NCBI RefSeq assembly: GCF_040712315.1
Contig: NC_134017.1
Location: 57,658,636-57,722,635, forward strand
DNA length: 64,000 nt
Direction of reading: 5' to 3'
Source: Castanea sativa
Taxonomy: Eukaryota; Streptophyta; Magnoliopsida; Fagales; Fagaceae
Of this stretch, positions 1 through 10,999 are shown in pieces. A program made the position numbers and the translations under genes. The notes beneath the pieces are model-generated. The model did not search any database. It was not told the DNA's origin and was given only the letters and a program-made list of their open reading frames with translations. Position 1 is the stretch's first letter. Every line of letters begins with the position of its first letter.

Positions 1-1860
1 CACTTGTCTCAGGCTATAAATAGGAGGAAAGAATAAGAAATAGGGGTTGGTAATTCTAGAGAGAGAGAGAGAGAGCGGAGAGAAGGAACAACCAGATTAA
101 GGGAGGAGAACAATATTGGGGGAAGAGGGTTTTGCAAGAATAAGAGAGCATTTAGGTCATCAAGCATAGGACCACACATTGTAGGAAATCCAAAACCCAC
201 AATACAAATAGATTGTGAGCCTAGGGAAGGGTCGAGCCCAACCACCATACTTGGGTACGCACAGGTCTAATGAGGCTCCATTACTTTATACAAGGCTTCA
301 ATCTCACCCAAATGAAAAGCAGTAAAATAAGATAATTCACGTTCAACATTCAAGTTTATTCTTTCAAAAAAAAAAAAAAAAAACTGCTTAGCTTTCTGGT
401 AACCACCAATTCATTTTGTTAACTCAACATCATAGAGTAACATTAATTTAGTTATAAGGATAGGGTTTATCACTTTTCATGTTGCAAAAAAAAAAGAAAA
501 AAAAAAAATATATATATGTATATATTCAAGATAAACTCAATAGCATTACAACAATTGACCGTTTAAATTTAGCCATATCCTCCATATCATTAAATTATTA
601 ATATTTTCTCTTATTTTTTTTTAATTTTTAAAAATTAAACATATAATGTTTTAATTAAATACAAATAAATAAAAAATTCCTTATAAAATCGTACAAAGTT
701 TTTTAACATTTACACTTTCTCCAACATTTTTCATTCCTTTCACATTTTCATCTCCGCACTGCCCTCTACCTTAATATCACTCTTTATTTTTCCCTTTATC
801 TTCATTTATTTTGTTTTTTCTTATTCTTATCTCTTATTATAATTTTTTCGTTATCTTTTCCATTCCGTATTTCTATGCACAATTTTCCCTCTCGAAAAAC
901 ATTATTTCTCTCTCTCAATTTTTTTGTGAATTTTTTATTTTATTTTTCTTGCATCTATGCTTTAGGTTATTAATTTTTTGTATTTTTAATAACTCTACTT
1001 TGAGTTGATGCAATTTAGTTTTGTGTTTTAAGTTTTTTTTCTTTTTTCTTTTTTGTTCTCTCTAATTGTTAAATGTTATTCTATTGCATTATAAAGAATA
1101 TAATATAATTTTATTACATAGCATGATTTGGATAATTTTATCATATAATAATAATAATAATAATAATAATTTTTTTGAGAATCTAATAATAACATTTTTT
1201 GGTTTTTTTTTTTTTTTTTTTTTTGTTGTGTGTCTCTACTTTTGGATTGATACACTTTGGTGGTGTGTTTTTTGAGTTATTTAGAAGTGAGAATTTGAGT
1301 TTATATAAAAAAAAAAAAAAAACAATCTACATGATTATATATTTGAATGTATCTCTAAATTATTTGAATAATATCAATTGTAAATTTGTGATGAGGTTTG
1401 GTTATCATGATAATCTTCTTAACAGAATGAAAAATTCAAATAATTAATTTTGGAACTTAAAAATTTTAGTTGTAGAAAAAAAAAACCATAACAAACTATA
1501 CAAAATTTTGAATAATATAGATCACTGGTAAAAAGAATAGTATTTCTATCTTTTATCACAAAAAAAGGAATAATATCAATCAAATTAATGCACCTAAAAT
1601 TTTCCAAAAAAAAAAAACTCAAAATAATAGAATGATATATTTGTAGAGATGGAGAGATGAAAAATAATTTTAGAAATAATATCTCCAATACGTTTTGGAG
1701 AAAAATCATACATTATATCACGTTACAAAATAGTTGTATATTCTCATGCATTGCGTGAGTCTGTGACTAGTTATATTTTTAATTGTTTGAGATTTTGTTT
1801 CGAATCTAGCTACATTTTATACATACTATAAATTAAGAAACTTACTATATATGTTAACTT
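1..1860. other. Gene-free AT-rich stretch
   Basis: No convincing coding region is visible. A TATA-like motif (about 14-21) precedes a GA-rich tract near 58-80, which could be the edge of a truncated LTR, but no second terminus lies inside the window. The rest is low-complexity A/T sequence with long A or T runs. Positions 700-1020 match, in inverted orientation, the repeat near 19920-20180. The ORFs here are made of homopolymers and are not believable proteins. Confidence 0.5.
700..1020 (+). repeat. Dispersed repeat, copy 1 (inverted relative to 19920-20180)
   Basis: The pyrimidine-rich segment ends in 'aactctactttgagttgatg'. Its reverse complement reappears at about 19920-20180 and more loosely at 19640-19850, including the flanking words for 'ttcttgcatct' and 'cttattatca'. 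No termini were resolved, so the class of element is unknown. Confidence 0.5.
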
Positions 1861-1871
1861 GACTTATTAAT

Positions 1872-2215
1872 CAAATGGGTTGTGTCGACCTTAACATGAC
1901 CTGTTTATTAAACATGTTATACAAGTCATATCGTGAAACCTGCTTGATGAACATGTTGTATTAGGGTTGAGAGATCCCAACATAATTAATAAATGCATAA
2001 CGTTTGTATTGACCTATATAGTTGACTAATTATGAGTCGACAAAATACAAATATGACATGTGAACACAAATTTCCTCCCTTAAAAAGAGAGAGTCATGAA
2101 TACCTTGGAAGAGAGCACGCTTGGGTTGCTAAAGAGGTGCAAAATTTGTTCTATTCATAATCCATGACTGTTTGATATAATGATTGTTTAATCAAGAGAA
2201 TATTTTTAATTGATA
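1872..2215 (+). repeat. Diverged duplicated segment A
   Basis: This segment is clearly similar to 5644-5980 over its whole length. Shared words include 'tgtttattaaacatgttat', 'cctgcttgatgaacatg' and 'gtgaacacaaatttcctc'. Differences are scattered substitutions and small indels, so the duplication is old. The partner copy lies just beyond the 3' end of the BBE-like gene. Confidence 0.7.
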
Positions 2216-2289
2216 TTGTTTTTACAAACTCAAATTAGTAAATAATAGAGAATATGATTTTAGATAGAATATAATGGGGGAAAATAATT

Positions 2290-2820
2290 TATATGGTTGA
2301 CCCTAACTAATCTGTTGAGAATCCATAGTTGACCTCTAAAAAAGTACTTGGATGTTCTAGGACAAAGTTAATATTAACATATTAATAAGGAATATAAGGT
2401 ATTGGTAAGAAGTATAATAACCTATAGATAGCCTAGTTTGAAGAATTATAAGAGGAGAGGGAAGGCTGTTTCTAGTGCTAAAGCATTAATTTTGGATGTT
2501 TCAAATGGGGGAGAACTCTTGGGACATTTCTTTGTAAGTCTAAGTCAAATTAAGTCTTTTTATTTTTTAATTTTTATTGGATCGGTTTTAGTTAAGTAAG
2601 GGCAATTTGCTAAATTTCAAATTTCTTGAATGGATATTCTTGGTTGTACAAGTGATGAACTATTACTTTTATAAATATAGTTTTATACATGAATATGTTA
2701 AACATAAACTTGTAATACATAAAAGAAATTATATATATATATATATATATGTTATTTTCATTCCATGTACGTAATGTTGTTTTACTAAGGTATACACATA
2801 AAATGACAAAATGTAGAGAC
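2290..2820 (+). repeat. Diverged duplicated segment B
   Basis: This segment is similar to 4020-4535. Shared words include 'gaatataaggta', 'cctatagatagcc', 'cttgggacatttctt' and 'ttcttggttgtaca'. Both copies end in a (TA)n tract that is short here (about 2729-2750) and long in the partner (about 4428-4470). No coding potential was seen. Confidence 0.7.
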
Positions 2821-4019
2821 CGCCTCTGAAATTTGAGTTACAAAATATTTGTTGAAATCTAAAATGTAAAAAATGAAAATTTCTAATAAAAGGAAAAACC
2901 AAATGATAGGCAGAGTGTAGGTATTTTACTAATTCCTACATATAAATTTAAAAAGGAAATGAAAAGAACCAAGGTTATGGTATTTGTGCTTCAAAATTCA
3001 AAAACTATTTAAGCTAATGAAATACCAATTGTTATATGCATTTTTTAGTTGATACATTATTGTTATATATTTATTTATTTCCCTTAAGTTCTTAATATGT
3101 GTTTTGAAATAAGTTGGTGAAAAATTTTTCACTTACAATTAACTAAACATATTAGTAACAATATTTGTTTAAGGTGAATATTATTTTCATACTAATTTTG
3201 ATTCTTAAACTTCTACCTTTCTTGTATTATAGATAAAAATTACAATCATTAGAGTTGAGAATTGTGATCACTTAATTGAGATTTGAGATAATTGAATATT
3301 AGTTAACAATTGCATTGCATATATGTGTTGGGATCTAAACCTGTTTTAACAATGTGTATTAACATTTTCTTGGAGGATCTTGTCACATTGTCCTATGTTT
3401 CTTGAGATGTGAGGTCAATGATTAAATCTAACATTGGTTTTTTTTTTTTTTTGCTATTGATTTACCTCAAAACAAATATTTTTATCATTTTGGTTAATAA
3501 TGTTGGATTTGTTTTTGGAACAAGCAATATACTTGTTCAAATGTTGTCCACATAGAAATTTTTTTCCTTAACGTTGTTTGCCTACATTGCTTGCCTAACA
3601 ATATTGTCTCGAATCGAAGTGCTAAATTTATGAGATATATAGTTTTTGAAGAATTTATGGAGGATACTGAATACAAAGCTTAAGTTTTCATCATCTAGAC
3701 AACTAATTGAGTGTTGAGTTAAAAAAAAAAGTATATCATGGCATTAATGAATAATTGATTTTGAAAATTTCTAGTAATATCTGCATATGTAAACCATACC
3801 TTCCAAATGAAGCCTTTTCAGAACATGCGATTGTACCACAAGAAAAATAATCCTTCACAAAAGTAAGGACACTAGCCACTCGTACCATCCAACGCTATCC
3901 CATTCCCTGATATATATATATATATATATAGATATGATGTGGAAAACACTTGATCTTGTTAAACATAGAATAAAATGTGACATTGATGAAAATCTATCAA
4001 CCATCACATATATAGTGAC
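2821..4019. other. AT-rich intergenic DNA
   Basis: I see no gene, RNA or element termini here. There is a short (TA)n run near 3911-3931. The ORF at 3494-3676 lacks family resemblance and codon character. Confidence 0.5.
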
Positions 4020-4416
4020 CCCTAAAAGTAATTGGAAGTCTTAGGAGAAAGTTTATACTAAGATCTTCCCAAGGAATATAAGGTACTGGTTAGAAGTGTA
4101 ATGACCTATAGATAGCCCGGTTTGAAGACTTAAAATTGGAGAGGGAAGGCTTGTTCTAATGCTCTAGCATTAATTTAGGACGTTTAGATGAGGGAGAGCT
4201 CTTGGGACATTTCTTAATTAGTCCAGGTTAAAAGTCATTTATTTTTTAATTGTTATTAGATCGATTTTAGTTAAGTAAGGACGTTTTGTTAAGTTTCAGA
4301 TTTCTTGAATAGATTGTTCTTGGTTGTACATGTGATGAACTCTCCATTTATAAATATATGTTAGACATAAACATGTTACAACATAAACTTGTAACAATTG
4401 ACAGATATTAAAAAAA

Positions 4417-4477
<61 letters not shown>

Positions 4478-4535
4478 TCATTCTATGTGCACATTTTTTT
4501 GTACTTAGCTATACGCATAAAAGACAAAATGTGGA
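4020..4535 (+). repeat. Diverged duplicated segment B', with expanded (TA)n
   Basis: Second copy of segment 2290-2820. The (TA)n tract is expanded to roughly 40 bases, and the surrounding sequence differs by scattered substitutions and small indels. Confidence 0.7.
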
Positions 4536-5643
4536 TTAAAACAACTAGTGAGATGTGTAATGTGCATAAAAGAAAATTCAAAGGCTACATTAGTTTTTAA
4601 GGGTATGCATAAAACAAACAAGTTATTCTTCTTGGGAAAATAGAATAATTTATATTTATACATATATCTTTCATCCAACATGGTGTCCGTTTGGTGAAAA
4701 GTTTTTTTAATTTTTTATTGCAAATTTATTTATTTATTTATAAAATGAGTAAAAAAACTAACATTTTTTTAAAATAAGCTGGCTTTTATCTTTTTGATAC
4801 GTATTGTGCATAAGTTAGCAAAAACTATATCTATTGTTTTATATTTTACAAATAAGCCACCGAAAACTATATGATATTAAATGAACACCAAGTTTATGAA
4901 AATAATATTTTCTTTTTTGATTAAATAATGATAATACATCTACCCCACTTTTACCTCAAGAACTATTCTTCGACTAGACTTAAAAAAGAAAAAAAAAAAT
5001 CTAGAAAAGTTGATTGGCCACACTAACTAAGGTTAATAGTCACGGTGAAAATTGTCAAAACTAATTGAAAACCTTTTCATTGAAAGATATGAAAAAATTT
5101 GTCCAAGTTATATTGGTTGCACTACGTGTAATACTTGTACTAGTGGGATTGTGACCATGTGTACATGTGTAGGAGGAGGGGCAATGTGTGGAGTTGCAAC
5201 CAATCATTGGGATTTTTTAAAATGTGATTGGTCACCTAAGTTTATGTGATTTAATGTAAATTCTAGTTTTAAAGGTCCTAGAATCATTTAACTTAGATTA
5301 TGTCAACTCATGTCAAGAATTAGAAACACAAATTTAGCGGTCTAGTTATGCATGGGAAGGTGTTAGGCACTCCCTAACGCCTGACCAATATAGTTGATAC
5401 CTAATTTTGATTATCGCTTTTTAATGTTGCGCAATGAAATAATATAAAAAAAAAATAAAAAATAAAAAATAAAGATAATTGGCTAATATTGGGGGCATAT
5501 CACATGTGGTCAATGATATGCATGCTCTAAGATTGATACATGAGGAGTGATATTAATGGTTTCGGTCTAGGGAAAAGAAAAATAGATTTTGATTTTGAAA
5601 ATTCTAACATCAAGATGCCCTCAAAACATTGACAAAGTTCGAA
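4536..5643. other. Intergenic DNA with a possible retroelement relic
   Basis: No gene is recognisable. The word 'gggaaggtgttaggcac' at about 5354-5372 recalls a sequence I associate with internal regions of plant LTR retrotransposons, but no LTR or coding domain accompanies it. The Cys-rich ORF at 5052-5249 has no ATG and no recognisable family. Confidence 0.3.
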
Positions 5644-5980
5644 TGGGTTGTGTTGGCCTTAGCATGACTTGTTTATTAAACATGTTATGCAAGTCATATC
5701 GTTATACCTGCTTGATGAACATGCTGAGTTAGAGTTGAGGGATCCTAACATAATTAATAAATGTATCATGCTTGTATTGATCTATATCATTAAATACTTA
5801 TGAGTTAACAAGATATGAACATAACATGTGAACACAAATTTCCTCTAAAAAGAGAGAGACATGCATACCTTGGAAGGGAACACGCCTAGGTTGCTAAGGA
5901 GGTACAAAATTTGTTCTAAAATAGAATGCATGATTGTGTGGTATATTAATAATTGTTTAATCAAGAGAATATTTTAATTG
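5644..5980 (+). repeat. Diverged duplicated segment A'
   Basis: Second copy of segment 1872-2215. It ends about 100 bp beyond the stop codon of the BBE-like gene, so it forms that gene's 3' flank. Confidence 0.7.
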
Positions 5981-6084
5981 AATGCTGACCCCAAGGTTTT
6001 GGGAATCAATTAGAATTCATGAGCAAACTAACAATAATCACCAACAAATGGTGGGGCATTATTAAGTTTTGATCCCTTCTTTTT

Positions 6085-7692
6085 CTACTTGTAATTCGGA
6101 AGAGGTGGAATACTTTGTTCATTTTTGAAGAAATTAGTTGGGTCTACCATAGTTTTCACACGAACCAATCTCTCGAAATTACCCTTGAAATACTTATCTC
6201 CATAAACTTTAGCTTTATCAAAGCTTGTATAATTATCTGAATTGGCACCAATGTCAAGGTCCCTGTAGCAGAAGAATGCCTCCCTTGGAGACTTGGAGAC
6301 ATATGGAGTCATCACATCATGTAAGGCTTTTGATAAATTTAAGTTTTTGTTGGTGACGTCAAATCCGTCCTCAAGCCAGTAGAAACCGTACTGAATCAAA
6401 AATAAGTTTCCAGCTCGATGTGGGAATGGAGTCTCTGATTCAGAAATCTCATTCATTCTTCCCCCATATGGATTCCATTGCATAAATCCAAGCCCTCCTT
6501 TGATCATTAGCTTCCATATGGATTCCAACGCTTTTTTTGGAATGACTTCTTTTACATAGTCAGACCTACTCTTGTAATATCCCACGGGCTGCTTTGGCCT
6601 TTGTAGTAAAACATTTATGGATGTTCCAATAGGATGGTCAGCCCAGAATACTGTAGATTCAACCCAACTCATCTCTTTGCACTCATTTTTTTGTAGGCCT
6701 AGTTGCGGAAAGCTCTCATTCAACAACGAAAGTAATCCCTGTGTTTTGCCTAGGAAGAGCCCAATAAATGCAATTACTACTGTCTTCTTGCCCTCTTGGG
6801 AGTCGTTGCTTGCATTGAACACTTGGGTCATCACTCTTATGAATAAGTCTTCAGGTAGTTTGTGACCAATATGTTGCCACTGATAAGCAATATCTGTTGC
6901 ACCTTGTTCCAGGGTTCTATTAACATGGAACACTGTCACGATAGCTGGAACACGAACCAACTTGATCTTCCATGAAAGAATAACCCCAAAGCTTGCTCCG
7001 CCACCTCCTCTAATGGCCCAAAACAGATCTTCACCCATAGACTTTTTATCAAGGATTATACCGTTGACATTGACAATTTGTGCATCAATGATGTTATCCA
7101 CTGAAAGACCATATTTTCTCATCATGTTTCCATACCCACCTCCGGAAAAGTGTCCACCTGTGCCAACGCTAAGACCAACCGCAGCAGGGAATCCATGTTC
7201 CTTGCTTTTCTCTGCGATTCTGTAATAAACTTCTCCAACCGTTGCACCAGCTTGAACCCAGGCGGTCTCATCTGCCAAACTTATATAGATGGATCTTAGA
7301 TTGAACATGTCAAGAATAACGAAGGGCACATATGAGACGTATGACAGGCCCTCAAAGTCATGGCCACCACTTCGTATTCTAATCTGCAAGCCTTCATTCT
7401 TTGCACATAGAACAGTACCTTGGACATGGGATTCATGCATGGCTGTTACAATTGCCAATGGTTTTGGGGTTGTAGGTGTTGTAAATCTTTTGGTTCTTAT
7501 ATATGACAGCAAAACAGATTGAAAAGAGGAATTTTTTGGAGTGTAAATGGCTTCGAAGATTGGGTTGGAAGGCTGTGAATAGTTTGAAAGACACTGGATG
7601 AAATTGTCAATAGCTGGACTTGAGGTTGCGCATGAATCTAAAAGCACGAGGACACATAAAATTAAGAGTAGTGTAGAGCTTGAAAGCTTCAT
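6085..7692 (-). CDS. Berberine bridge enzyme-like FAD-linked oxidase, secreted
   Basis: Intronless 535-residue protein of the plant BBE-like family (FAD-binding PCMH fold plus C-terminal BBE domain), which oxidises alcohols or other small metabolites in the apoplast or ER lumen. I start at the ATG at 7692. The in-frame ATG at 7767 lies upstream of the TATA box, and the protein from 7692 begins with a typical signal peptide (hydrophobic residues about 7-20). Visible: Cys34 and Cys96 (the usual disulfide); the FAD motif 'RSGGHDFEGLSY' with the His tether at 111; 'GGHFSGGGYG' near 179-188; 'WNPYGG'; 'YRDLDIG' near 476; and the C-terminal 'EQSIPPLP'. Length is normal for the family and no lesion is visible. 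Two oddities: the second flavin tether, Cys in many members, is Gly173 ('FPAAVGLSVGTGGH'), and the usual Asn before 'YRD' is Cys475. The substrate cannot be inferred. Confidence 0.93.
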   Translation of the reverse strand: MKLSSSTLLLILCVLVLLDSCATSSPAIDNFIQCLSNYSQPSNPIFEAIYTPKNSSFQSVLLSYIRTKRFTTPTTPKPLAIVTAMHESHVQGTVLCAKNEGLQIRIRSGGHDFEGLSYVSYVPFVILDMFNLRSIYISLADETAWVQAGATVGEVYYRIAEKSKEHGFPAAVGLSVGTGGHFSGGGYGNMMRKYGLSVDNIIDAQIVNVNGIILDKKSMGEDLFWAIRGGGGASFGVILSWKIKLVRVPAIVTVFHVNRTLEQGATDIAYQWQHIGHKLPEDLFIRVMTQVFNASNDSQEGKKTVVIAFIGLFLGKTQGLLSLLNESFPQLGLQKNECKEMSWVESTVFWADHPIGTSINVLLQRPKQPVGYYKSRSDYVKEVIPKKALESIWKLMIKGGLGFMQWNPYGGRMNEISESETPFPHRAGNLFLIQYGFYWLEDGFDVTNKNLNLSKALHDVMTPYVSKSPREAFFCYRDLDIGANSDNYTSFDKAKVYGDKYFKGNFERLVRVKTMVDPTNFFKNEQSIPPLPNYK

Positions 7693-7745
7693 CTTTTGTG
7701 GACTGTTTTTCTTCTCTAGACTGCTCACTTGTAAATGATTCTGTG

Positions 7746-7753
7746 TATTTATA
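7746..7753 (-). promoter_or_regulatory. TATA box of the BBE-like gene
   Basis: On the minus strand the sequence reads 'CCCTATAAATACAC', about 55 bp upstream of the ATG at 7692. This predicts a short 5' UTR of roughly 25-30 nt and excludes the upstream in-frame ATG at 7767 as the start. Confidence 0.7.
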
Positions 7754-7767
7754 GGGAAATCAAGCAC

Positions 7768-8066
7768 TTGAAATTAATTTTTGGTGCACACTCTATTCCG
7801 ACACAAATTTTGTCAGTTCAATCAAATATATAGCAAAGTTCAATAAAATATCATTTTCTCTAAAAAATATTATCTTTTAATGATAGTTATAAATAGAAAT
7901 TTGATATTAATGATATCTATTAATAGAGATTTATTTAGATTATGTTTGTATATAAAATATAAAATATAAAATATAAAATATAATAATTATGATACTTATG
8001 AATGGACTCAGATCTTCAAGATTTCTTACCAAATAGATTTACTTAAATCTTAACAATTCGATTTAG
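7768..8066. other. BBE-like gene 5' flank, no gene
   Basis: AT-rich upstream region with a short tandem 'aaaatat' run near 7953-7982. No regulatory motif beyond the TATA box could be supported. Confidence 0.4.
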
Positions 8067-8203
8067 GAAAATTATTAGGTACGCCCGGAGTACCATAAAT
8101 GGTAATGGTGAGTCCCATCATGAATTTAATTAGTGGGACCCACCATTCATATGAAAGAAGAGAGTACACATTTATGGTACTCCGAAAGTACACAATAATT
8201 TTT
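8067..8203. mobile_element. MITE with about 34-bp terminal inverted repeats
   Basis: The left end 'aaaattattaggtacgccc' and the following 'ggagtaccataaatg' are mirrored by the right end 'catttatggtactcc' and 'acacaataattttt'. The element is about 135 bp with no coding capacity. A clear target duplication was not found. A related, more decayed copy lies at 8513-8641. Confidence 0.65.
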
Positions 8204-8512
8204 GAATGATTTAATGACTCAGATTTTGTCATCTCAGCAATCCACTAACAATAATCTTAATTGTTTTGTTTGCAACATTATTTTATTATTTTAAGCATAC
8301 TGTTAGTAAAATACTGACATGGCAAAATCTAGACTATTAAGCAGAATCTAAACCATTAAATCATTAAAGTGTGGTTAGGATTAAAAAAAATTTATTAATA
8401 GAGTACCCTAGGAAATCTAAAGGATCTAAATCCCTTATTAATAGGTTTCTGTTATGATTGTGCTTTTGTATGGAAGTCATATTTAATATTTATGATACTT
8501 ATCAATAGGTAG

Positions 8513-8641
8513 AGTAATTCTTAAGTATTTTCAAAGCATAGAGAATAGGGTTCCCTTTGACATTTATGGTAGGGTCCAACATGAATGTGAGAGTAGGGAG
8601 CACTATTTTTTCGTACTTCGGGAGTACCTAAGAATTTTCCT
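8513..8641. mobile_element. Decayed MITE related to 8067-8203
   Basis: The right end 'cgggagtacctaagaatttt' and the left end 'taattcttaagtatttt' are imperfect mirror images and share the 'gtac..cggagtacc' core of the neighbouring MITE. The interior has the related 'ggtccaacatgaatgtgag' segment. Confidence 0.5.
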
Positions 8642-9350
8642 AATAGGTATCTATGATTGTATTTTTATATGGAACTGCTAAATATATAATTATGATAGTT
8701 ATTAATAGGTATTTATGAAATTATTAAAAAAAAAAACAAAATTTTTTTGTTGGAATAATAGGGATTTATTATGATTTTACTTTACATAGAACAATTTCTT
8801 TTAAGAGTCCAGATTTGGTAAGGATGGGGTACATCTAATAAGAGTTTGTCATGTCAGTTTTTTTATTTATTTAAAATTCAATATATCCTACCATATATAA
8901 TACTATTTCAATAAACTCACAAAATCACAGTTGAGTTGGATTTTCAAATAGGTATTAGAATTGATTGTATGTGGTTATACCTATTCTTGAGTTCGAATTT
9001 GGTAAGGATGAGATGTAAAAATCATATTTTATACCATCAAATAAAAGATTGTTACATATGTTTTTTACTTAAAATTCAATACATTCTACCACACTTAATA
9101 ACATCTTAATAAACTCCCAATTTGGTTGGATTTTCATACGGGTAGAATTGATTGGATGTGGCTGTACTTATTCTTTAATATATAATAAGATGATGTAGCA
9201 TATTAGGATTGAAGGGTATAAAACTTGGATTTTACATCACATCCTTATAAAATATATTCTCTTTTTTAATATGTAATATGATTAGGGGCGTAGCTAGAAA
9301 TTTTAGTTTGGGAGGGTGAATTACATATTCATATATACATACATTTACAC

Positions 9351-9400
<50 letters not shown>
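9351..9400. repeat. (AT)n microsatellite
   Basis: A near-perfect run of about 50 bases of alternating A and T. Confidence 0.9.
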
Positions 9401-9402
<2 letters not shown>

Positions 9403-9636
9403 TCTTTATAAACTTTAATGAGTATACACAAATTGTCTACTTTGCCATCAATACGTACAACAATGTATTACCGTTATTTAATTGTAATTTTTTTTAAATA
9501 TCTCATTTTTGGAGTAATATCACCCCTAACATTAAATATCCTCTCTTTTTTTTCATTCAACAATTTTAGTTTAAAACAAGCATTGGAAAAAATTTGGAAA
9601 CTAAACAACAACAATAACAATAAAAGACTTAGTTCC

Positions 9637-9778
<142 letters not shown>

Positions 9779-10325
9779 TCCAAGACAAAATTGCTTTTTA
9801 AGTATTGTCACTGCCTAAATTACATATTCTTAGTGTAGTTTTTTTTTTTCATTTAATATTTTGTGACTAAATTAAGTATTGACAAACAATTTGAAACTTA
9901 AGAAAAAAAACAAAAAGATTTAGTCCCAAATAAAATAAGATAACTAAAAAGTATACATACATTTAGGAAACCAACAATTAGGTGTTCAATTCTTTTTTGT
10001 AGGGGCCAGCTCTTATTTTTTGGAGGGGCCAACTATTAATTTTATGGTCTATATTTTAAAAAATTGCAAAATATACATACATTATGAAGTTTAAAAAAAA
10101 AAAAAAAACCTATATTGAACTATCTATATAATACTGATTATTAATGATATATATATATATGTGTGTGTGTGTTTAAAAAACAAATGATATATATATATTA
10201 TGAATATTTACATATGTAAAAGTAAAATTATCTTTTATATCATTTGAAGTACATAATGTTTGACAAGATTTTACTTGAAGCCGATAGCAATATACAGTAT
10301 GCGTACAATACGGTAAGTATACGGA

Positions 10326-10999
10326 CATGGATGGAGCCATTCATGGACTAGGGGGGGCCATTGCCCCCCCCCCCCCCATTTGTTTTTTTTTTTAAAAAAA
10401 TAATATAATTATATAACTATATATTTAGGTACTAATTTTAGTAATTTTTTTCAATAAAATTACATTTTGCCACCCTTATTGATCATTATAGGAAAAATGT
10501 TACAGTTACAAACATTTTTACAACATTTTTACAGACTATTAGGGTAGCAAATTCTTATTAGTTTGCATCTAGGTCCACCACTTACATCACTTTTTTACTT
10601 ATTAATAACCACTACTCACAACAAAAATTTGTAAAAAAAATTTTTAGTCTAGTATTTTCCTCCTTTTAAAGTCCATAAAAAAGTTTATAGATCTAACATC
10701 CAAAAAGAAATATATATACAAGCCCAAAATATTAGCCCAACAACAAAAATTACCAATAGGCAGTAGCAAAGCAAAAAAAAGAAAAAAGAGACTAATCAAC
10801 TAATTTTATCAAAAACAAACAATAATTTTGTCCTTACCAACAAAGACACACTCTACACACACATAAATAAAATAATAATTAAAAAAAAAAAACCTTTGCC
10901 GGCTAAGCAATAGAGCCAAAAGTTGAAGCTACTACATATAACTAACAATAAAACCGCCCCCCCCGCCCCCCCTAACAGCAAGTTCTGGCTCCATCCCTG
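10326..10999. mobile_element. Non-autonomous hAT-like DNA transposon
   Basis: The left end 'catggatggagcca' and the right end, read in reverse complement as 'cagggatggagcca', form imperfect terminal repeats that run into G- or C-rich tracts. The element is flanked by 8-bp direct repeats, TATACGGA (10318-10325) and TATACAGA (11000-11007), which match at 7 of 8 positions. Length is 674 bp and no transposase is encoded. A smaller repeat-like segment with 'acatttttacaacattttt' lies inside near 10494-10660. An 8-bp duplication is the hAT signature. Confidence 0.7.

Noticed and set aside
5052..5249. Small Cys-rich protein
   Set aside because: No ATG start, no signal peptide and no recognisable family. 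Cysteines come from TGT/TGC-rich sequence.
7693..7767. 25-codon N-terminal extension of the BBE-like protein
   Set aside because: The upstream ATG lies before the TATA box, and the extension would bury the signal peptide.
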